DNA from: Ga0077536 sp035325705
Lineage (GTDB): Bacteria; Pseudomonadota; Gammaproteobacteria; Ga0077536
Direction of reading: 5' to 3'
Length of the DNA: 64,000 nt
Assembly: GCA_035325705.1 (NCBI GenBank)
Contig: DAOKZI010000007.1
Coordinates: 121,715-185,714, forward strand
The translations under genes and the position numbers were made by a program. Of the stretch, positions 12,904-21,754 are shown piece by piece. A model generated the notes under the pieces. The model saw only the letters and a program-made list of their open reading frames with translations. It had not been told where the DNA came from and did no database searches. Each line of letters opens with the position of its first letter. Position 1 is the first letter of the stretch.

Positions 12904-13500
12904 TCAATCCTCCGGCAGCTTCGCGATCTTCGCCTCGAGCTGGGACAGCAGGCCCGCGATGCCGTGCTTGTGCACGATGTCCTGGAAGCTGCCGCGGTAA
13001 TTGCGCACGAGGCTGATCTGCTCGATCGCGACGTCGTAAGCTTGCCAACCCGCCGCCGTGCGCTGCAGGCGGTAGTCGACGGGCACCGCCGCCGTGTCCG
13101 TCCGCACCACCGTCGCGACCGTCGCATAGCCGTCGTCGCGCATGCGTTCGGCGATGATCTCGACCGGCGCGCCGCGGTAGTTCGCGATCCGGCGCCAGTA
13201 GGTGCGCGTGAGGAGCTCGGTAAAGAGCGCGACGAAGCGCGCGCGCTCCTCGGCCGAGGCCGCGGCCCAGTGCGTCGCGAGCACGCGGCGCGCCATCGCC
13301 TCGAAGTCGAAATGCCGTTTCACCACCGCGAAGGCCGCCTCGCGCCGCGCCGCCGGCGGGCCCTCGCCGCGCGCGATCGCGAGCACGGCGTCGATCGTTT
13401 CGCGCACCACCGCGCTCGGCCCGGGATCCGCAGCCCGCGCGGCGCCGAGGACGAAGAGCGCGGCGAGGCCGCCGGTGAAGAGACGACGGCGCGCGATCAC
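12904..13500 (-). CDS. mlaC: MlaC phospholipid-binding protein (operon copy)
   Basis: A 198-aa periplasmic lipid carrier, last gene of a four-gene mlaFEDC operon. It has a twin-arginine-like/Sec signal region (MIARRRLFTGGLAALFVLGAA), then FDFEAMARRVLATHW, FTELLTRTYWRRIANY, VPVDYRLQRTAAGWQAYDV and ISLVRNYRGSF, the same order as in other MlaC proteins. Its start overlaps the mlaD stop by 4 nt, so translation is coupled. The stop is 19 nt from the REP array. No mlaB (STAS) or mlaA is visible in the window. Confidence 0.92.
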   Translation of the reverse strand: MIARRRLFTGGLAALFVLGAARAADPGPSAVVRETIDAVLAIARGEGPPAARREAAFAVVKRHFDFEAMARRVLATHWAAASAEERARFVALFTELLTRTYWRRIANYRGAPVEIIAERMRDDGYATVATVVRTDTAAVPVDYRLQRTAAGWQAYDVAIEQISLVRNYRGSFQDIVHKHGIAGLLSQLEAKIAKLPED

Positions 13501-13958
13501 GGCGCGTCGCGCTCGAAGATGTACTTGCTGATCAGCTCCTCGATGCTGATCGAGGACTCGGTATCGAGAATCTCGCCGCCGGGCGGCAGGCGATCGTCGG
13601 CGCCGCCCGGCGTGATCTTCACGTACTTCTCGCCGATCAGACCCGCGGTCCGGATCGAGGCGATCGCATCGCTGGGCAGCGCGATGCCGGCGTCCAGGCG
13701 CATGTGCACGACGGCGTCGAACGCACCCGGATCGAGCGCGATGGCGGTGACCTGACCGACGCGGACGCCCGCAATCTCGACGAATGCCCCTACACGCAGG
13801 CCGGAAGTCGAGACGAAGCGCGCCTTGATCTCGTAGTGGCGTGCAAAGGGCGCGCTGAAATCACCGAGCGCTAGCGCGAGGAAGGCGAGCGCGGCCAGGC
13901 CGGCGAGCATCAACAGCCCCACGCCGACGGCGTTCGACGCATGCGTATCGGTGGTCAT
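13497..13958 (-). CDS. mlaD: MlaD, MCE-domain lipid-binding subunit
   Basis: A 153-aa membrane-anchored MCE protein. One N-terminal transmembrane segment (GVGLLMLAGLAALAFLALAL) is followed by a single MCE domain: YEIKARFVSTSGLRVGAFVEI, GVRVGQVTAI, and the conserved GLIGEKYVKITPGG. MlaD hexamers sit under the MlaE permease and pass phospholipids to MlaC. ATG 13958 overlaps the mlaE stop by 4 nt and starts the hydrophobic anchor correctly. Confidence 0.93.
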   Translation of the reverse strand: MTTDTHASNAVGVGLLMLAGLAALAFLALALGDFSAPFARHYEIKARFVSTSGLRVGAFVEIAGVRVGQVTAIALDPGAFDAVVHMRLDAGIALPSDAIASIRTAGLIGEKYVKITPGGADDRLPPGGEILDTESSISIEELISKYIFERDAP

Positions 13959-14719
13959 GGCAGCAGTGCGCTCAGGAGGTAATCGGCGCCGAGGATCGCG
14001 AGCGATGCTATCACTACGGCGTCGCCGCTGACACGGGCGAGGTCCTCCGTGCCGCGCACCGCGGGTGCGAGGAAAGCGCGGCCGAGACAGATCCAGCCGA
14101 GCAGGAAACCGAACACCAGCGATTTGATCAGGCCCATCATCACATCGTCCGCATCGATCCCGCTCGCCGCGCTGTCGAGCACGATCGCGCCCGGGCTGCC
14201 GAAGCTGATCGCGCCGACCAGCATGCCGCCGGTAAGCCCGGCCACGTCGAACAGCGCGGTCAGCAGCGGCAGCGACAGCACGCAGGCGAGGAGGCGCGGC
14301 ACCACCAGATACGCCAGCGGATCGATGCCCATGCAGGCCAGCGCATCGATCTGCTGCGTGCCGCGCATGCTGGCGATTTCGGCGGCGAGCGCCGAGCCGG
14401 CGCGCCCGAGCAGCAGCAGCGCGCAGAGCACCGGCCCGAGCTCGCGGACGAGGGACAGCGCAACGGCGGCGCCGAGCATCGAGGGCGAGCCGAAGCGCGT
14501 CAGGGTGTCGTGGAACTGCACGGCGAGCATCGCGCCGACGCAAAAGCCCGCGGCGAGCACGAGCGTCAGCGAACGGGTGCCGATGCGCACGAGCAGGCTC
14601 GCGAGCGTGCCGGCACGGGCGGCGCGCGTCGGCGCGACGCGCAGCACCTGGAGCAGGAACAGGCCCATCGCGCCGAGCTCGGCGATAGGCCGCAGCACCG
14701 TGGTCGCGGCCCGGATCAC
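13955..14719 (-). CDS. mlaE: MlaE, phospholipid ABC transporter permease
   Basis: A 254-aa polytopic permease. Recognisable MlaE signatures are VQFHDTLTRFGS, LVRELGPVLCALLLLGRAGSA, AEIASMRGTQQIDALACMGIDP, and the closing GTEDLARVSGDAVV. It partners the MlaF ATPase and MlaD. GTG 14719 overlaps the mlaF stop by 4 nt, indicating coupled translation. Confidence 0.95.
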   Translation of the reverse strand: MIRAATTVLRPIAELGAMGLFLLQVLRVAPTRAARAGTLASLLVRIGTRSLTLVLAAGFCVGAMLAVQFHDTLTRFGSPSMLGAAVALSLVRELGPVLCALLLLGRAGSALAAEIASMRGTQQIDALACMGIDPLAYLVVPRLLACVLSLPLLTALFDVAGLTGGMLVGAISFGSPGAIVLDSAASGIDADDVMMGLIKSLVFGFLLGWICLGRAFLAPAVRGTEDLARVSGDAVVIASLAILGADYLLSALLP

Positions 14720-15528
14720 AGCCCGGCCGTCAAGCGATCGAGATAGGCGGCGCGCGGCGCGCGCTGGCCGGCGCCGGTCTGGCCGAACAAGGCCGCCATG
14801 CGCTCGTCGCCGAGCGCGCGCACTTCCTGCGGCGTGCCGAGCGCGAGCGCGCGGCCTTCGGCCAGCACCAGCACGCGATCGGCGATCGTGAACGCGCTGT
14901 CGAGCGCGTGCGTGACGACCACGAAGCTGCAGTTCATCGCCGCGCGCAGCTTCAGGATCAGCTCGTCGAGCTCGGCGGCGTTGCGCGCGTCGAGGCCGCC
15001 GGCGGGCTCGTCGAAGAACACGAGCTCGGGGTCCATCACCACGGCGCGCGCGAGACTCACGCGCTTCGCCATGCCGCCCGAGAGCTGCGAGGGATAGAGG
15101 TGATCGATCTCGCGCAGGTTCAGGAGCTCGAGCTTCAGGTGCGCCATGATGCGGATCGTCGCGCGATCGAGCCGCGTGTTGAGCTTCAGCGGCAGCTCGA
15201 CGTTTTCGAGCACCGTCAGCGCGTTCAGCAGCGCGCCGCCCTGAAAGGCGACGCCGATGCGCCGGCGCAGTGCGTAGAGCGCCGCGGCGGGCAGCGCATA
15301 CGGATCCTGGCCGAACAGCGCGACCGCGCCGGTCGCGGGCGGCGCGAGGCCGATCAAGGTACGCAACAGCGTCGACTTGCCGACGCCGCTCGCGCCCATG
15401 ATGGCGAAGATCTCGCCGCGTGCGACCTCGAACTCGAGCCCCTCGACGATGCGGCGATCGCCAAAGCCGAGCGCTAGCCCGGTGACGGCGGCGAGGGACT
15501 CAGGAGCAGGAGCGGCCCGGTCGGGCAT
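14716..15528 (-). CDS. mlaF: MlaF, phospholipid ABC transporter ATPase
   Basis: A 270-aa ABC ATPase, first gene of mlaFEDC. It has Walker A GASGVGKST, ABC signature LSGGMAKR, Walker B ELVFFDEPAGGLD and the H-loop VVTHALDS. It powers phospholipid movement that keeps outer-membrane lipid asymmetry. The ATG at 15528 begins MPDRAAPAPES; an internal start closer to the first beta strand is possible. The region upstream (15529-15620) must hold the operon promoter, but no clear boxes are seen. Confidence 0.95.
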   Translation of the reverse strand: MPDRAAPAPESLAAVTGLALGFGDRRIVEGLEFEVARGEIFAIMGASGVGKSTLLRTLIGLAPPATGAVALFGQDPYALPAAALYALRRRIGVAFQGGALLNALTVLENVELPLKLNTRLDRATIRIMAHLKLELLNLREIDHLYPSQLSGGMAKRVSLARAVVMDPELVFFDEPAGGLDARNAAELDELILKLRAAMNCSFVVVTHALDSAFTIADRVLVLAEGRALALGTPQEVRALGDERMAALFGQTGAGQRAPRAAYLDRLTAGL

Positions 15529-15620
15529 GACGCGGTACGGGTCTCGAAGGAACGGACCGCAGGACTATAGACGCAAGCGTGGCGATGGAGCCAGCCGGCG
15601 CGACGAAAAGCGGAAACAAA

Positions 15621-15644
15621 AAGGCCGGGCATTGCCCGGCCTTT
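15621..15644 (-). terminator. intrinsic terminator of the VPLPA-CTERM gene
   Basis: Read on the minus strand, AAAGGCCGGGCAATGCCCGG continues into CCTTTTTGTTT: a 10-bp GC-rich stem, a tiny loop and a T-run, 20 nt after the stop codon at 15665. It separates this gene from mlaF downstream. Confidence 0.85.
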
Positions 15645-15664
15645 CTGCACTGGAGGCGCTGAGC

Positions 15665-16291
15665 TCAGGCCGACTTGCGGCGGCCCACGGTCGCGAGACC
15701 GACGATGGCCGAGCCGAGCATCCACACGGCGGGGGGCACCGGCACGGGGGCGATGTCGACGGAAATCGAGGCGCCGGTTTTCTCGACATAGGCCAAGTCG
15801 GTCGGCAAGAACGCCGCGGCGAACAAGCTGTTCACGATCGAAACCGCAATAGAGTCCTTGTTGGCGACGTCTACCGAGCCGGTGATCGACCAGTCGCTCT
15901 CGCTAGTATTCGGGATGAACAACTGCGTGAGGAAATTTTTCGGCGTACCGTCGGCGGTGATGGAACCTGTTGCCGCCGCGAAACCGTTAGTAGTTTCTCC
16001 TTTGCCGGACTCGGTGTAGGTGATCTTGGTGATCTTGAAACCGGTTGGTGCCGTCACGGTGAAGGAGAAGGTATCCAGCGCGCTCACGGTAACCTGAGAC
16101 GCTCCGTCAGCCTTGAAATTGTTGATACCGATGGTGATCTGGTTGCCCGAAATAGTCGTAGTGCCGATATCAAAAAACGAGGGGGCACCGTTGCCATCGG
16201 CAAGGTTGCTGAACGTAACGGTAGCTGCATTCGCACCGAACGTGATCGCGGCCAGGGCGACTGCCCCGAGGGTTTTGGAGATTGTTTTCAT
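15665..16291 (-). CDS. exported VPLPA-CTERM (PEP-CTERM-like) protein
   Basis: A 208-aa secreted protein with a signal peptide (KTISKTLGAVALAAITFGANA) and a C-terminal sorting tail: VPVPPAVWMLGSAIVGL, then basic RRK. This matches the VPLPA variant of PEP-CTERM signals, which are cut by an exosortase-type enzyme. The body is Thr/Ser/Gly-rich and beta-like with no recognised domain. Its codon use is less GC-biased than that of its neighbours (many A/T third positions), hinting at recent transfer or different expression. ATG 16291 has AAAAGGA 8 nt upstream. No exosortase gene is in the window. A strong terminator follows, so it is monocistronic. Confidence 0.8.
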   Translation of the reverse strand: MKTISKTLGAVALAAITFGANAATVTFSNLADGNGAPSFFDIGTTTISGNQITIGINNFKADGASQVTVSALDTFSFTVTAPTGFKITKITYTESGKGETTNGFAAATGSITADGTPKNFLTQLFIPNTSESDWSITGSVDVANKDSIAVSIVNSLFAAAFLPTDLAYVEKTGASISVDIAPVPVPPAVWMLGSAIVGLATVGRRKSA

Positions 16292-16332
16292 AGCCTGATC
16301 CTTTTCAAAGTTGCCAAGTCGGTTCCATGTTT

Positions 16333-16431
16333 ACCCGGCTCCGCAACCGGGTCTCGGCTTATTTTTCTCTAAGCCTTCAGTCCGTCACCGCAGAGCATGC
16401 CACGGTCGTATGGCCGGATTATGACGGCCAT
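16333..16431 (-). promoter_or_regulatory. structured 5' leader of the VPLPA-CTERM gene
   Basis: Three stem-loops precede the gene on the minus strand: ATGGCCG/CGGCCAT (16410-16431, 8-nt loop), GGCTTA/TAAGCC (16356-16375) and ACCCGG/CCGGGT (16333-16352). The last two are nearly adjacent. They do not match a riboswitch consensus that I know. The remaining gap to 16705 holds no gene. Confidence 0.4.
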
Positions 16432-16705
16432 CGCAGTTCACCGTTAGGCGGTGTACCGCGAACCGCGAAACATTACCGAAAATTTCCGTGTCCCGAACCC
16501 CGGGCCCTTACAGCACCGGGGCTGAGGCTCGAGTCGGAAGCAAGGAAGCGCCGGGACCACGCCCGGACGCCCAGGATGCGCGGTGAACAGTGGACTGACA
16601 AGCACTTGGCGCACAATAGGGAAAAACTCCCGCTCCGCGTCGGACTTCGACGCAGGGGAAGGAGGCGAGGGCGGAAGCGTTGCGCTTGGCCGGCCGGGCA
16701 GAGAC

Positions 16706-19240
16706 TCAGGCGACCCGTTCGAGGCGTCCCATCAGCTCGCCGATGGCGCGGTCGAACAGCGGGTCCGGCCGGGTCTCGACCCGGGTCGCCCCGCCGCGGC
16801 GGAAGAAGGCGACCAGCTCGTCGAAGTCGAGATCGAAGGCCTTGTTGCCCTGGCGGTCGGTGAACAGATAGCGTCCGGTCGCCGGGCTGATATAGGTGAA
16901 ACGCGAGCGCACGCAGCTCCCGTCCGAGGTCGTGAGATCCAGCCAGTCGCCGAGGTCCAGCGCCATCACCTGCTCGACGTAGACCTCGTCGCCCGGCAGC
17001 TCGGCGCCGGCTTCCGCGGCCGCATCGGCGGCAGCCGGCGCGGGCTCGAAAGCCGACAGATCGATGTCGAGCGCCTCGGTTTCGATCGACTTGCGCGCGA
17101 ACAAGCGGTGCAGGGCCTGCTTGACGAACTCCTCCTCCGACTGTGCGGCGGCGAGCGAGGCCTCCTGCTGCTGTTCGCGCTTGGTGAGCTTGCGCTCGGC
17201 GAGGCTCGCCTCTTCGACCTGCTTGACCGACACGACGTGCACGCTCGCGAGCATGGTCAGGAACTTCGAGCAGACCGTCGGCTCCATCTCCAGCTCGTGC
17301 ATGCCGGCGCGCAGCGCCTTCAGCAGCTTCGGCAGGCGGCTCGTGAGCTCCTTCTTTTCCTCCGGGCTCGTCTTCGGCTGCACCGACCACACCAGCTCGT
17401 CGATCAGCTCGAGCTGGGCGCGCCAGGCATCCGACTCCGGGCCGGCCTCGACGTGCGTCACGATCAGCATCTGGCGCCAGTAGTCCTGCACGAACTGGCG
17501 CACGAATTCGCGGGTATCGACGCCGTCGAGGCGCTGCTTCACCGCTTCGTCGACCGCCATCTTCGCCAGCACGACCTTTTCCCGCGTGCGCAGGGAGCGG
17601 GTCGAGAGCTCGGTCCGGCGCTGCGTGGAGGCGAGATCCTCCTGCAGGAAGCTTTCGAACTCGGCGAGCAGCTCGTCGAAGAGCTCGAGATTGCTGTCGA
17701 ACTCCGCGAGCACGCGGCCGACGATGGCGGCGATCTTCTCGTACAGCGCGTCGTGTGCGATCGCCGACTCGCCGAGCCCGACCGCGGCTTCCGCCATCGC
17801 ATCGAGCAGCCGGCGCGCCGGATGCGATTTCTTGGAGAACAGATCCTTGTCGAGCAGCGCGACCTTCAGATACGGGATCTGCAGGCGCCCGATCACGGCC
17901 TTGATCGCATCGGCGATCGAGGCGTCCTTGAGGATGTAGTCGAACAGCAGGGCGACGATGTCCAGCGTCAGCGTGTCCGTATCGCTGATCCCGGCGGCGA
18001 CGCCGTGCTCGCGCATCGCGCGGATCACGTTGATCGATCCCTGGGCGACCAGCGCCGGATCGACCTGATTCAGCGCGGCGAACTCGCCGTTGACGCGCCC
18101 GCCCTGCTGGAGCTGGGTCAGGTTCGAGATCAGCGCCATCGTCGGCAGCGCGACCGCGGCGGCGGCGCCGGGAGCCTCGAACAGGCTGCCATCGAGCCCC
18201 GGGAGACCGCCGGCGACGAAGCTCGCCGGGCCGCCGGCGCCGGTGAAGGCCACGCCGCCTGCACCCATGCCGCCGCCTATGCCGCCATCGCCCCCTATGC
18301 CGCCGGCACCGCCGGCCGCGACGCCGGCCACGCCCGAATGCGCGACGCCCGCGACGCCCGCCGGTACGCCGAGCAGCCCGGGATATCCGATACCCGGGCC
18401 CGCGGCACCGGGCGTTCCACTTATGCCCAGGGCGGCCTGCAGCGCGGCCGGGCCGTTCTGCATGAGTTTCTGCAGCGTGCCGAACACGTCGTTGCCGGCC
18501 GCCTCGGCCGTCCCGTCGCTGGTCTCGATGATGACGCGCGTGCGCGGCGCGGCGCCGCCGCGCGCGTAGCCGGCATGCAGGGTGGGCAGCACGCCGGCCT
18601 GGACCAGCAGCTCGTTCATCGCCCGCCACATCTCGAGCACCCCGGCCGCGGCGTGGCGATCGAAGAGCTTCAGCAGCGTGATCTTGACCTCCAGGCCGGT
18701 CTGCAGGCCGTCCGCCAGCGCGCGCAGCGCCTTGCCGAGCGCGCGCGGGCCGAAGGGATTGGTCTCGCCGGACAGCAGCGGGTCGCTCAGCAGATGGCCG
18801 ATGCGCTGATCGAGCGCGAAAAGCTCCTGCTTCGCGCGCGTCTGCAGGTTTTCGACGAGGTTGGTGACCGCGAGATCCTCTTCCACGTCGTCGACATCGA
18901 CGAGCGACAGCTCGGCCTGCGCATCCAGCGCCACCACCGCGCGCTTGCGCAGCGGCGCGTTCAGCGCCTGCTCGACCTGCGCGTCCAGGGCTTCGAAGAA
19001 CTCGCGTTCGAGCTGCGGGCGTTTCAGCCGCAGCTCGCGCATCGCGTCGAAATAGACCTGCTGGCGCTGCGAGCTGTCGGCCTTGTTCGCGAGCTCGAAA
19101 AAGGCGTCGTCGACGCGGTCGACGAAACCCTTCAACACCGGCGGCAGCGCGTCCTTCGCGAGCTTTTGACAAGCCGTCACGAGCGCGGAGGCGCGCGGCG
19201 GTACGAGTCGGGTGATTCTGGCCATGGTGCTGTGGTTCAT
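16706..19240 (-). CDS. DUF1631 family protein with glycine/alanine-rich insert
   Basis: An 844-aa cytosolic protein of the DUF1631 family, whose function is unestablished. The helical N-terminal part (about residues 1-235, for example LERE-FFEALDAQVEQAL) is followed by a low-complexity Gly/Ala/Pro segment (about 240-330), a long helical middle (about 340-690) and a C-terminal beta domain (LGDWLDLTTSDGS, RSRFTYISPATGRYLFTDRQG) that looks PilZ-like in layout. ATG 19240 (MNHSTMARITRL) is chosen because conserved sequence begins there; ATG 19225 is an alternative. It follows a c-di-GMP signalling gene by 245 nt on the same strand; a link through the PilZ-like tail is inference. Confidence 0.75.
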   Translation of the reverse strand: MNHSTMARITRLVPPRASALVTACQKLAKDALPPVLKGFVDRVDDAFFELANKADSSQRQQVYFDAMRELRLKRPQLEREFFEALDAQVEQALNAPLRKRAVVALDAQAELSLVDVDDVEEDLAVTNLVENLQTRAKQELFALDQRIGHLLSDPLLSGETNPFGPRALGKALRALADGLQTGLEVKITLLKLFDRHAAAGVLEMWRAMNELLVQAGVLPTLHAGYARGGAAPRTRVIIETSDGTAEAAGNDVFGTLQKLMQNGPAALQAALGISGTPGAAGPGIGYPGLLGVPAGVAGVAHSGVAGVAAGGAGGIGGDGGIGGGMGAGGVAFTGAGGPASFVAGGLPGLDGSLFEAPGAAAAVALPTMALISNLTQLQQGGRVNGEFAALNQVDPALVAQGSINVIRAMREHGVAAGISDTDTLTLDIVALLFDYILKDASIADAIKAVIGRLQIPYLKVALLDKDLFSKKSHPARRLLDAMAEAAVGLGESAIAHDALYEKIAAIVGRVLAEFDSNLELFDELLAEFESFLQEDLASTQRRTELSTRSLRTREKVVLAKMAVDEAVKQRLDGVDTREFVRQFVQDYWRQMLIVTHVEAGPESDAWRAQLELIDELVWSVQPKTSPEEKKELTSRLPKLLKALRAGMHELEMEPTVCSKFLTMLASVHVVSVKQVEEASLAERKLTKREQQQEASLAAAQSEEEFVKQALHRLFARKSIETEALDIDLSAFEPAPAAADAAAEAGAELPGDEVYVEQVMALDLGDWLDLTTSDGSCVRSRFTYISPATGRYLFTDRQGNKAFDLDFDELVAFFRRGGATRVETRPDPLFDRAIGELMGRLERVA

Positions 19241-19416
19241 ATCCGCTGTAGCGACGGTAATCGGCGATTTATTAATTTCTTGCAGTCCGAAAGCTGTGTG
19301 CTCGAGCGTAGGAATAGGCCAGCGCCCGTGCCGCGACAACGCGGCGCGTGAACGATTGTGACAGCGTTCACCGTGCCCTTGCGGGAGCTGTGATCCGGGC
19401 CGCAGAACGCGGCGAT

Positions 19417-19455
19417 TTCGTAGCTTGGGCTTCCTTCGTCAGCCCAAGCTACGAA
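19417..19455. repeat. 15-bp perfect hairpin, third palindrome type
   Basis: TTCGTAGCTTGGGCT (19417-19431) pairs perfectly with 19441-19455 around a 9-nt loop. It shares the GTAG...CTAC ends of the REPs here but has a different stem. It lies just after the stop of the GGDEF-EAL gene (minus strand) and may act as its RNA 3' end. The rest of 19241-19485 shows no gene. Confidence 0.6.
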
Positions 19456-19485
19456 CCTGCGGGCTACGAGAGGGGCGCTCCCCGC

Positions 19486-21573
19486 TCAGTCGTTCAGATC
19501 GGGATGGGAGTAGCGCGACAGCGGCGTCGGGCGGCCGATCTCGTAGCCCTGCGCGTAGTCGACGCCGACGACCTTCAGCAGCGCGAGCACGTTCTCGTCC
19601 TCGACGAACTCGGCGATGGTCTTCTTGCCCATCACGTGCCCGATGTCGTTGATCGACTTCACCATCGCCAGATCGATCGAATCGTTCGCGATGTCGCGCA
19701 CGAAGCTGCCGTCGATCTTCACGAAGTCGACCGGCAGGCTCTTCAGGTAGGTGAACGAGGAAAAACCGCTGCCGAAGTCGTCGAGCGCGAACAGGCAGCC
19801 GCGTTCGCGCAGCGTGCAGATGAAGCGCGTGGCCTGCACGATGTCGGAGATCGCGGCGGTCTCGGTCACCTCGAAGCACAGCTTCGACGGCGCGACGCCG
19901 TGGCGCTCGATCTGGTCGAGGATGAAGTTCAACACTTCGTCGTTGCAGAAGGACTGTCCCGACAGGTTGATGCTGCACAGATGCAGGCGCGAGAGCAGGG
20001 CGGGATGCTCGCTGAGCCAGGACAGCGCGTGGCCGATCACCCAGCGATCGAGCTCGGCCGCGAGGTTGTAGCGCTCGGCGGCGGGTAGGAACTCGTTCGG
20101 CAGGATCAGGCCGCCGCGATCGTCGCGCATGCGGATCAGCAGCTCGTAGTGATCGCCGGCGCCTTCGCCCGCGATCGGCGCGATTTCCTGCAGGTTCAGC
20201 TCGAAGCGATCGCTGCGCAGCGCCTCGCCGATGCGCGCGGCCCAGCGCATCTCGCCGTGCCGCGTCTCGACCTTCGCATCGCCCGCCTGGTAGACGTGCA
20301 GTCGATTGCGTCCGGAGTCCTTGGCCGCGTAGCAGGCGGTGTCCGCCATGGCGAGCGCGCTCATCACCGTCTCGCAGCCGGCATCGAGCGCGACGACGCC
20401 GAGGCTCGCGGAGATCGGATGATGCGCGCCGGCCCATTCGAAGGGCGTCGCCTCCAGCGCGCGGCGCGCGGCGTCCGCGATCGCGACCGCGTCCTCGAGC
20501 CGACAGTCCTCGAGCAGCAGCGCGAACTCGTCGCTGCCGATGCGGGCGAGGGTGTCGCGCTTGCGGATCACGTCCAGCAGCCGCCGCGCGACCTGGCGCA
20601 GCAGCTCGTCGCCGGTGTCGTGGCCGCAAGTGTCATTGACGATCTTGAACTGATCGACGTCGAGCATGACCAGGGCGTGGCAGGAGCCTTCGCTGTGCGC
20701 GCTCTCGAGCACGCGCGCAAGACGCGCCTCGAGCATCTTGCGATTAGCGACGCCGGTCAGCTCGTCGTGCGAGGCGTGGTAGCTCAGCTTCTCGCTCAGC
20801 TTGTAGGCGTCGTCGATGTCCTCGCAGGTCATCAGCAGCAGCGCGTCATGGCCGTGCCCGAGCACGCGCGCGGTCTCGCGCATCCACACCAGCTCGCCGC
20901 TCTTCTTGCGGCGTCGGATCTCCCAGCGGTGCAGGCGGGTCGGCAGCGCGAGCGCGTCGCGTAGATACTCTTCGGCGAGCGCGCGATCGGCCGGGGCGTA
21001 GAACTCCGCGATCGGCTGGCCGTGCATCTCATGCGGGCGGTAGCCGAGGAGCTGCTGGCCGAAGCGGTTCGCGAAGTGCACGCGGAGCTCGCGATCGAGC
21101 GTGAAGCAGGTGACGGGCGTATTGTTGTAGATCGCGCGGAAGCGCTGGTCGAGCGTGAAGCCGCCTTCCTCGTTCTCGTGGCGCTGCAGGCGCCGCGCCG
21201 CGTCCTTCAACGAGAGCTGCGTGTTGATGCGGGCCATCAGCACCGGCAGATCGCCGGGCTTCACGACGTAGTCGTTCGCGCCCAGCGCGAGGCTCTGCGC
21301 GATGTCCTGCTTGTCGTCGCTCGCCGCGAGCATGATGACGGGTAGCTGCGTCGTCGAGTAACGCTCGCGTATCAGCTTCAGGACCTCGTCGCCGCGCATG
21401 CCCGGCATCTTGAGATCCAGCAGCACCAGATCGAAAGCTTCTTCTTCGACCGCCTGCAGCGCATGCGGGCCGTCCGCCGCCGTCACCACGCGGAAGCCGA
21501 GCGAGCCGAGCCGCATCGCGATGGCCTTGCGAATGGTCGCATTGTCGTCGACCGCCAGCACCGACGCCGTCAT
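19486..21573 (-). CDS. response regulator with PAS, GGDEF and EAL domains
   Basis: A 695-aa c-di-GMP signalling protein. Receiver domain at about 5-120 (VDDN, phospho-acceptor in LVLLDLKMPGM, KPG loop), PAS at about 145-265, GGDEF at about 275-440, EAL at about 450-690. The GGDEF site reads RIGSDEF, a changed first glycine, which may weaken cyclase activity. The EAL domain keeps its metal and catalytic set: YELLIR, INLSGQSF, FEVTETAAI, DDFGSGFSS, VKIDGSFV, EFVED and YAQGYEIGRP, so phosphodiesterase activity is likely. ATG 21573 has GGAGG upstream and starts directly at the receiver; the frame is open to 21606. No adjacent histidine kinase is seen. Confidence 0.92.
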   Translation of the reverse strand: MTASVLAVDDNATIRKAIAMRLGSLGFRVVTAADGPHALQAVEEEAFDLVLLDLKMPGMRGDEVLKLIRERYSTTQLPVIMLAASDDKQDIAQSLALGANDYVVKPGDLPVLMARINTQLSLKDAARRLQRHENEEGGFTLDQRFRAIYNNTPVTCFTLDRELRVHFANRFGQQLLGYRPHEMHGQPIAEFYAPADRALAEEYLRDALALPTRLHRWEIRRRKKSGELVWMRETARVLGHGHDALLLMTCEDIDDAYKLSEKLSYHASHDELTGVANRKMLEARLARVLESAHSEGSCHALVMLDVDQFKIVNDTCGHDTGDELLRQVARRLLDVIRKRDTLARIGSDEFALLLEDCRLEDAVAIADAARRALEATPFEWAGAHHPISASLGVVALDAGCETVMSALAMADTACYAAKDSGRNRLHVYQAGDAKVETRHGEMRWAARIGEALRSDRFELNLQEIAPIAGEGAGDHYELLIRMRDDRGGLILPNEFLPAAERYNLAAELDRWVIGHALSWLSEHPALLSRLHLCSINLSGQSFCNDEVLNFILDQIERHGVAPSKLCFEVTETAAISDIVQATRFICTLRERGCLFALDDFGSGFSSFTYLKSLPVDFVKIDGSFVRDIANDSIDLAMVKSINDIGHVMGKKTIAEFVEDENVLALLKVVGVDYAQGYEIGRPTPLSRYSHPDLND

Positions 21574-21754
21574 GGGCGACAAGTTCCTCCCTCCTGGCGC
21601 GCCCACGCCTCACGGAAACGATCCCACGCACGGCCCGGCGCGCACGGAGTGTAGGCAGCCGGATCCGCCGGCTGCAAGCGTGTTTGTGTGAGGCGATCCG
21701 CAACGCGCGGCGGTGTCGAGGTCTTCCCGGATTCCGCGCCACATGAGACGCACC

